Position numbers and translations under genes: made by a program
From: Haloarcula japonica DSM 6131
GTDB lineage: Archaea > Halobacteriota > Halobacteria > Halobacteriales > Haloarculaceae
Assembly (NCBI RefSeq): GCF_000336635.1
Contig: NZ_AOLY01000042.1
Location: 225,136-289,135, forward strand
Length of the DNA stretch: 64,000 nt
Direction of reading: 5' to 3'
The notes under the pieces: generated by a model
What the model was told of the DNA's origin: nothing
The model's input: the letters and a program-made list of their open reading frames with translations, nothing else
Database searches by the model: none
Shown: one piece after another, positions 57,569-64,000 of the stretch
Position numbering within the stretch: position 1 is the stretch's first letter
Layout: each line of letters starts with the position of its first letter

Positions 57569-59959
57569 ATGCACTACCACGAGTCGGCGGACTACCTGCA
57601 GTCGCTACAGCGTCGTCGGCCCAAGTTGGGTACCGATACGACGGCGCGGATGCTCTCACATCTCGGTGACCCGGACGACAGTTTCGACAGCGTGCAGATC
57701 GCCGGATCGAACGGAAAGGGAAGCACCGCCCGAATGACCGAGAGCGTGCTCAGAGCCGCCGGGCTGGACGTCGGCCTGTTCACTTCGCCGGGGTTGAACG
57801 GCTTCCGGGAACAGATCACCGTCAACGGTGGTCGGGTACCCAAAGAGCGAGTGACAGAGTTCGTCGAACAGATCAGGCCCTGTATCGACCAACTGGCTGC
57901 CGAAGACGACAAGCCGACACATTTCGAGGTCCTCACCGCCCTGGCGCTCTATCACTTTGATGTCGAAGATGTCGACGTGGCGGTGCTGGAAGTCGGCATC
58001 GGCGGCCGCTACGACGCTACAAGCGCAGTCGACCCCGTCGCAAGCGCCGTCACCAGCATCAGTCTGGAACACACCGAGTTGCTCGGTGACACAGTCGAAG
58101 AGATTGCCCGCGACAAAGCGCAGGTCGCGCCGCGGGACGCCCCGCTCGTGACCGGAACGACCGGCGCTGCCCTCAATGCAATCGAAGAGATTACCGATAC
58201 CGTCACTGTCGGCGGCGACGACGCCGATGTCACCGCCGTCGAAAACGGCATGCGATCTGCCGTCGAGAACCGGATTGCGCTCACGGGACCGGACTGGGCC
58301 CTCGAATCGAATCTTAAGCTGCTCGGCCAACATCAGGCCGAAAACGCCGGCGTCGCCGCAACACTGGCCCGACAGCTCACCGATGTGGACACTGAAACCG
58401 TATCCGAGGGGCTGCGGGCCGCGACGCTACCGGGCCGGTTCGAGATCCGGTCGACAGACCCGATGGTGGTCCTCGATGGCTCCCACAACCCAGGTGCGAT
58501 GGAGACGCTGACAGCACTCATCGAACGGTACGAGTACGACGATCTCCACGTAGTCTTCGCCGCGATGCAGGACAAGGAGTACGAACGGATGATTGCGACG
58601 CTTCCAGCCGTCGAAACGGCGTTCGCTGCGCGGCCGGAGGTTGACCGAGCCGCGAGCACCGGAGCGCTCGCTACTGCGTTCGAAGACCAGGCAGCCCAGA
58701 TACAGCAGGTCGAGTCCGTTCTCGAAGCCACCGAACAAGCGATAGCCACAGCGGGTGCGGACGACTTCGTGCTCGTAGCCGGGTCGCTCTATGCAGTCGC
58801 CGAAGCACGGGACCGCTGGAGCCGGTTGGTCGTTCCCAAAGACAACCTCCAGCGGGCGTCGACGGGGGAGACTGCTGGAGCCGGAAGTGAGCCAGAGATT
58901 CACCAGCAGATGCTTTCGGTCACATTGCGGCGCGACCAGGCAGGAGTCGTCACGCAGGAGTTCGAGGACTGTGGCGGCACCTGTACCTGTGGGACTGTCG
59001 GGATGCCAGAGAAGCTCATCGACACGACGTTATCGGGGACGCCACGACAGTTTCAACAGCTTGCTGACCGACTGGCTTCGGCTGGGCTGGGGCTCGGTCA
59101 GCTCGCTACACAAATCGAAGCGCAGCTGTCTGATAGATCGTTTCCACCGCCGTTCGACAGTGAATCGGCGGCCGTGATGGGGATTCTCAACGTCACGCCG
59201 GACAGCTTCTACGACGGCGGCGAGTACAACCGTCGCGACCTCGCGGTTAGTCACGCGGAACAGATGATCGAATCCGGGGCGGATATCGTCGACATCGGCG
59301 GTGAGAGCACGCGTCCCGGGGCTGACCCGGTGTCCGTCGAAACAGAGATCGACCGCGTGGTACCCGTTATCGAGGCCGTGTCCTCGCTCGATACAACCGT
59401 CTCCGTAGATACCCGAAAGGCCGCCGTCGCTGACGCGGCGCTGGACGCCGGTGCCGACATCGTCAACGACGTATCGGGACTGACGGACCCCGAGATGCGG
59501 TTCGTGGTTGCCGATCACGACGCGTCCGTCATCCTGATGCATAGTCTGTCCGCGCCAGTGGATCCGGGTCGAACTGTGACCTACGACGACGTCGTCGATG
59601 ACGTCCTTCGAGACCTCATGGAACAGATACTGCTCGCCGAGCAGGCCGGTATCGACCGCGAGCAGATCATCGTCGACCCCGGCTGTGGATTCGGGAAGAA
59701 CGCCGCCGAATCGTTCGAACTCGTCGACCGCCTCCACGAGTTCCACGCACTCGGCTGTCCGGTGCTGGTCGGGCATTCCCGCAAATCGATGTTTGCCGAG
59801 ATAAGCGACGCAGGGGCGGACAGGCTGCCGCCGACGCTGGCAACGACAGCGCTTGCCGCTGAACGCGGGGCTGACGCCGTCAGGGTCCACGATGTCTCGG
59901 AGAACAACGCCGTGCTCAAGACCGTTTCAGCGACGGCGGATCGCCTTCGACAACAGTGA
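57569..59959 (+). CDS. folCP: Bifunctional dihydrofolate/folylpolyglutamate synthase - dihydropteroate synthase
   Basis: 796 residues, a fusion of two folate enzymes. The N-terminal FolC part (about 1-430) has the P-loop IAGSNGKGSTARM near residue 47 and the Mur-ligase motifs LEVGIGGRYDATSAVDP and VVLDGSHNPGAM. A linker (about 435-530) with a cysteine-rich GGTCTCGTVG is not part of either classical enzyme. The C-terminal FolP part (about 535-796) begins MGILNVTPDSFYDGG and has GADIVDIGGESTRPGA, VSVDTRKAAVADAAL, DPGCGFGK and GHSRKS. It would add para-aminobenzoate to the pterin, then glutamate. FolC-FolP fusions are typical of haloarchaea. A TATA box lies at 57536-57543. Confidence 0.93.
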   Translation: MHYHESADYLQSLQRRRPKLGTDTTARMLSHLGDPDDSFDSVQIAGSNGKGSTARMTESVLRAAGLDVGLFTSPGLNGFREQITVNGGRVPKERVTEFVEQIRPCIDQLAAEDDKPTHFEVLTALALYHFDVEDVDVAVLEVGIGGRYDATSAVDPVASAVTSISLEHTELLGDTVEEIARDKAQVAPRDAPLVTGTTGAALNAIEEITDTVTVGGDDADVTAVENGMRSAVENRIALTGPDWALESNLKLLGQHQAENAGVAATLARQLTDVDTETVSEGLRAATLPGRFEIRSTDPMVVLDGSHNPGAMETLTALIERYEYDDLHVVFAAMQDKEYERMIATLPAVETAFAARPEVDRAASTGALATAFEDQAAQIQQVESVLEATEQAIATAGADDFVLVAGSLYAVAEARDRWSRLVVPKDNLQRASTGETAGAGSEPEIHQQMLSVTLRRDQAGVVTQEFEDCGGTCTCGTVGMPEKLIDTTLSGTPRQFQQLADRLASAGLGLGQLATQIEAQLSDRSFPPPFDSESAAVMGILNVTPDSFYDGGEYNRRDLAVSHAEQMIESGADIVDIGGESTRPGADPVSVETEIDRVVPVIEAVSSLDTTVSVDTRKAAVADAALDAGADIVNDVSGLTDPEMRFVVADHDASVILMHSLSAPVDPGRTVTYDDVVDDVLRDLMEQILLAEQAGIDREQIIVDPGCGFGKNAAESFELVDRLHEFHALGCPVLVGHSRKSMFAEISDAGADRLPPTLATTALAAERGADAVRVHDVSENNAVLKTVSATADRLRQQ

Positions 59960-59984
59960 TACCTGTGCAGCACGAACAGTCGGT

Positions 59985-60218
59985 ATGGTACAGTTTCCGG
60001 TTCAGCTCGGCTCGGGTCTGCTCGAATCCGTCGGGCAGGTGGCTGCGGTCGCTGGAACCGTCGTTCTCCTGCTGATTCTCGTCGGTCTGGGAGCCTTCGC
60101 GTACAAGAGTCTCGTCGGAGACGGCATTCGCTGGCCCGATGAGCAAGAAGCAGCGGACAGTGAGGAGGACGAGGGCGTCGTACAGGGAAGCCGTGAGGAC
60201 GACTGGAAGTATTACTGA
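59985..60218 (+). CDS. Small single-helix membrane protein, unknown
   Basis: 77 residues. After 20 residues a single hydrophobic helix (VAGTVVLLLILVGLGAFAYKSLV) leads to a strongly acidic C-terminus ending in DDWKYY. ATG at 59985 is 26 bases after folCP, so the two may share a message. No family name recalled; such small acidic-tailed helices are common haloarchaeal hypotheticals. Confidence 0.55.
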   Translation: MVQFPVQLGSGLLESVGQVAAVAGTVVLLLILVGLGAFAYKSLVGDGIRWPDEQEAADSEEDEGVVQGSREDDWKYY

Positions 60219-60334
60219 AGGCGGAATCCCCCTGGTACGTTGGAACTGGACATCACCCCGCGATTGATTTCGTAGCCGTGTCGAAGTAACGCGCAGCCTG
60301 CCGAACGGCCGCAGTGTGCTCGGTGTAGCCATTG

Positions 60335-60766
60335 TCAATCGGTACCGGGGTCGTAGGAGTGTTCGAACTCCCAGTGGTACCGACAGTCCGTACAGGTCGC
60401 CCACTCCGGGATGTCGAACCGCTCAGGGTGGCGCTGCCCGTGTTCCATTCGGCTTCGGCAGACCGGGCACGTGAGATACAGGAGCTTCAGGTCGGCGAAC
60501 TCGTCGTGGCTGTACTCGCCGACACACCGCGGACAGTCGATACTGTCCCGCGCGTTGTGCTGGAAGATCTCCGAGTGGCATCGCGGACATTCAACCGTCG
60601 CCGGTGGGCGTCTCGCCCACCCGATGTCACCGTCGTACGTCGTCGTTGCCGTGTCCATGCTCGACAGCCTGAACTTGTTCGGCCCGTCACTCCGCCGAAG
60701 TGGCGCGGCGACCCGCTTGCCGATCCAGACAAGCTTCGAGAGCAGAACTGCGAGCCATCCAGACAC
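60335..60766 (-). CDS. Zinc-ribbon protein, unknown function
   Basis: 143 residues. It carries three or more paired-cysteine knuckles: ECPRCHSEIFQHN, DCPRCVGEYS, TCPVCRSRMEHG and TCTDCRYH. The N-terminal 20 residues are amphipathic (WLAVLLSKLVWIGKRVAA) and basic. The GTG start at 60766 is favoured by a TATA-like TTTAAG on the minus strand about 26 bases upstream. Likely a nucleic-acid- or protein-binding factor; no specific family was recognised. Confidence 0.55.
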   Translation of the reverse strand: MSGWLAVLLSKLVWIGKRVAAPLRRSDGPNKFRLSSMDTATTTYDGDIGWARRPPATVECPRCHSEIFQHNARDSIDCPRCVGEYSHDEFADLKLLYLTCPVCRSRMEHGQRHPERFDIPEWATCTDCRYHWEFEHSYDPGTD

Positions 60767-60872
60767 TGTGACATGGTATGGATTCTGATGGCTTAAATTT
60801 CCGGGCAGTGCTGACGCTGACCCGGTGCTGTGCGGTCGATAGGTTTTCACGGTGACCCACGGTATATGGCGT

Positions 60873-61469
60873 ATGAGTGTTGACGCAGCTGTCGGTGTTG
60901 CGCCGACCATCCCCAGACTGTCGGCAACCGTCATGGGACAGTTGGCACCCGGCGTTGGAACAGAACTGTCCAGGCCGCTCCGCGGGCTCGGCTCGTTCGT
61001 TCTTGTGCTCGTGGCCGGGGCACTGGTACTCCGGCTGCGGCAAAGCTACATCGACGAGTCGATCAACGCGATTTTGGACAGCCCGGCAATGGCTGTCCTC
61101 TACGGCATCGCTGGGTACGTGATCGTCGGTATTGTCGGCCTCTACGGGGCAACGACGCTGGCCCGCCTCAGTATCGCTGGCGGTGTGTTCGTTCGCATCG
61201 CGATTCTCGTCAGTAGCGCGTTCGTCCTGGTACTCACAAGTTTCGGGTTTCTCGTCGTCGGCACGCTCATCACCGATATTCTAGCCAACCGACAGCCGGC
61301 GTTGGGCCTGCTCATCGGAGCGTCCCTCAGCGCTGTCTCATGGGTCCTGCTTTCACCAGCCGGCAGTATCTTGTCCAGCCTCGCCATCGCCGCGTTCGGA
61401 ATCGGAGGCTCCGCGCGGCTCTGGATACACTCTGAACGGACGGTCGAAACAGAACTGGGGGGCCGGTAG
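60873..61469 (+). CDS. Four-helix membrane protein, unknown function
   Basis: 198 residues. Hydrophobic helices occur at GLGSFVLVLVAGALVLRL, MAVLYGIAGYVIVGIVGLYG, FVRIAILVSSAFVLVLTSFGFLVVG and LLIGASLSAVSWVLLSP. The ATG at 60873 gives a natural N-terminus (MSVDAAVGV). It is a typical haloarchaeal conserved hypothetical; no operon link to the BCCT gene, which is convergent with 78 bases between. Confidence 0.6.
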   Translation: MSVDAAVGVAPTIPRLSATVMGQLAPGVGTELSRPLRGLGSFVLVLVAGALVLRLRQSYIDESINAILDSPAMAVLYGIAGYVIVGIVGLYGATTLARLSIAGGVFVRIAILVSSAFVLVLTSFGFLVVGTLITDILANRQPALGLLIGASLSAVSWVLLSPAGSILSSLAIAAFGIGGSARLWIHSERTVETELGGR

Positions 61470-61547
61470 CGTGAACGGTTTCACCCGCTGTTGGCGATAG
61501 CGTCTGATACCACCGGTCGCGTCGGAAGGCCCCAAAACGAGAACGAT

Positions 61548-63308
<1,761 letters not shown>

Positions 63309-63720
63309 ACGTTACCCCTCTCAAACGCGGTACTGGTCTGTGGTGTCTCATTGTCGTAGTCGCGGTCTTGCTCTGTCGTGGTCCGTTGCCACCGTCATGC
63401 CAGCGACATCCCGGCGTAGTGCGTCTGCAGCGTTCGCATCCTGTTTGCCTCACTGTACTCGCTTGCGGGCACGGCGTGCCCACAGGACTATTGTCGATGT
63501 AGTTTATGTGCTACACAGTCTCATACATATGCAGTAATGCAACTCTAATAAAACTTCACCTTAGACACCAATAGATCACGGATTGAAGCGCTGTACTGCT
63601 GTGACTCAGCAAACATTTCTCCTATCTAATACATTGAGGTTTGCTGGGTGTCGACGAATGGTCGGTTGTCTCACGGCTTGATGGGTGCGTATTTATTTCG
63701 GAATCCCACTTACCATCAGT
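63309..63720. other. Intergenic region of about 410 bases
   Basis: Contains the upstream region of the BCCT gene. No small gene, RNA or strong repeat could be supported. The stretch 63520-63640 is AT-rich (TAATAAAACTTCACC) and may hold promoter elements. Confidence 0.35.
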
Positions 63721-63882
63721 ATGGCACGACTTCTGGCAACAGGGGCGGCTGCAGTGGCAGCACTGCTGATGGGCGTCGGCCTGGTCGGGATGACAATCGG
63801 CGACTTCCGGCTCGCAGGATTCAGTTTCCTCAGCGCCAGCCTGGTGATCTACATCCGTGAGACGCGACTGATAGACGCGTAG
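63721..63882 (+). CDS. Small membrane protein, 53 residues
   Basis: Two hydrophobic segments (ATGAAAVAALLMGVGLVGMTI and FRLAGFSFLSASLVIYI) make almost the whole protein, ending in RETRLIDA. The ATG at 63721 is used; 12 residues upstream are open but less likely. No family recognised. Confidence 0.45.
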   Translation: MARLLATGAAAVAALLMGVGLVGMTIGDFRLAGFSFLSASLVIYIRETRLIDA

Positions 63883-63888
63883 TGAGTG

Positions 63889-64000
63889 TCAAATGTCGTT
63901 GACACTCATCCGCTGACTGATGACTGGAACGCTCGACGTCCGGACCACTTTATCCGTTGTCCCACCGATCAGGTTCCCGAGTTTCCCGCGGAACGCCGAG
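63889..64000 (-). CDS. Universal stress protein (UspA family), C-terminal end
   Basis: Only the last 36 residues are in the window. GNLIGGTTDKVVRTSSVPV is the UspA C-terminal pattern, in which the Gly-rich loop binds ATP phosphates and VPV precedes the last strand. The gene continues past the right edge. Confidence 0.65.
   Translation of the reverse strand, partial: SAFRGKLGNLIGGTTDKVVRTSSVPVISQRMSVNDI

Noticed and set aside
59030-59890. 286-codon antisense frame over the FolP part of folCP
   Set aside because: The forward frame carries all dihydropteroate synthase motifs; the antisense frame has none.

Overview
The window is from a halophilic archaeon (class Halobacteria), most like Haloarcula or a close relative. 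The evidence is the high GC content, the very acidic proteins, twin-arginine lipoproteins with haloarchaeal lipoboxes, many leaderless starts about 25-30 bases downstream of TATA boxes, a rod-determining factor RdfA beside an archaea-specific SMC-related ATPase, a haloarchaeal fructose PTS, and a FolC-FolP fusion. The genus is an inference. No rRNA, tRNA, CRISPR array or insertion sequence was seen.

Region 1 (1-12851) is a sugar or polyol uptake and catabolism island. It holds a sorbitol-dehydrogenase-like enzyme (cut by the left edge), a galactonate-dehydratase-like enolase-superfamily enzyme, a short-chain dehydrogenase, a rhamnulokinase-like FGGY kinase, a class II (fuculose/rhamnulose-phosphate type) aldolase, a complete CUT1-type ABC importer, a second zinc alcohol dehydrogenase overlapping a class I DeoC/FbaB-type aldolase, and an IclR regulator. 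No aldose isomerase is present, so the kinase is probably fed by a dehydrogenase (polyol to ketose). A decayed N-terminal piece of glycerate 2-kinase lies just beyond at about 14.7-15.1 kb.

Region 2 (13455-39618) starts with a HEAT-repeat protein and is then a surface-glycan (N-glycan or exopolysaccharide) locus. It has a GalE-like epimerase, a DPM1-like GT2 with two membrane helices, WecC and WecB (making UDP-ManNAc and UDP-ManNAcA), a DUF1616 protein, a methyltransferase, a GT2, three GT4 enzymes, a sulfatase-like protein, a multi-membrane GT-C-like protein flanked by two paralogous beta-helix proteins, and a GT4 overlapping a heparinase II/III-type lyase.

Region 3 (39717-43749) is a five-gene fructose-type PTS operon in the order IIC-IIA-HPr-EI-IIB, read on the minus strand. 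No phosphofructokinase or GlpR gene lies beside it.

Region 4 (43982-48881) holds an Sph-type SMC-related ATPase convergent with rdfA, followed by a two-gene operon of unrecognised lipoproteins. This is a likely cell-shape module.

Region 5 (49095-63308) is rich in folate and one-carbon genes: type I GTP cyclohydrolase, a dimethylglycine/sarcosine-dehydrogenase-like flavoenzyme with a GcvT domain, EtfB and EtfA, methenyl-THF cyclohydrolase, formate-THF ligase, a FolC-FolP fusion, and a BCCT (betaine) transporter, with a few small hypothetical proteins between. Together they could import betaine-like methylated amines, oxidise N-methyl groups onto tetrahydrofolate, and return the carbon as formate with ATP gain. 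A methylene-THF dehydrogenase is not in the window. The right edge cuts a UspA-family gene.
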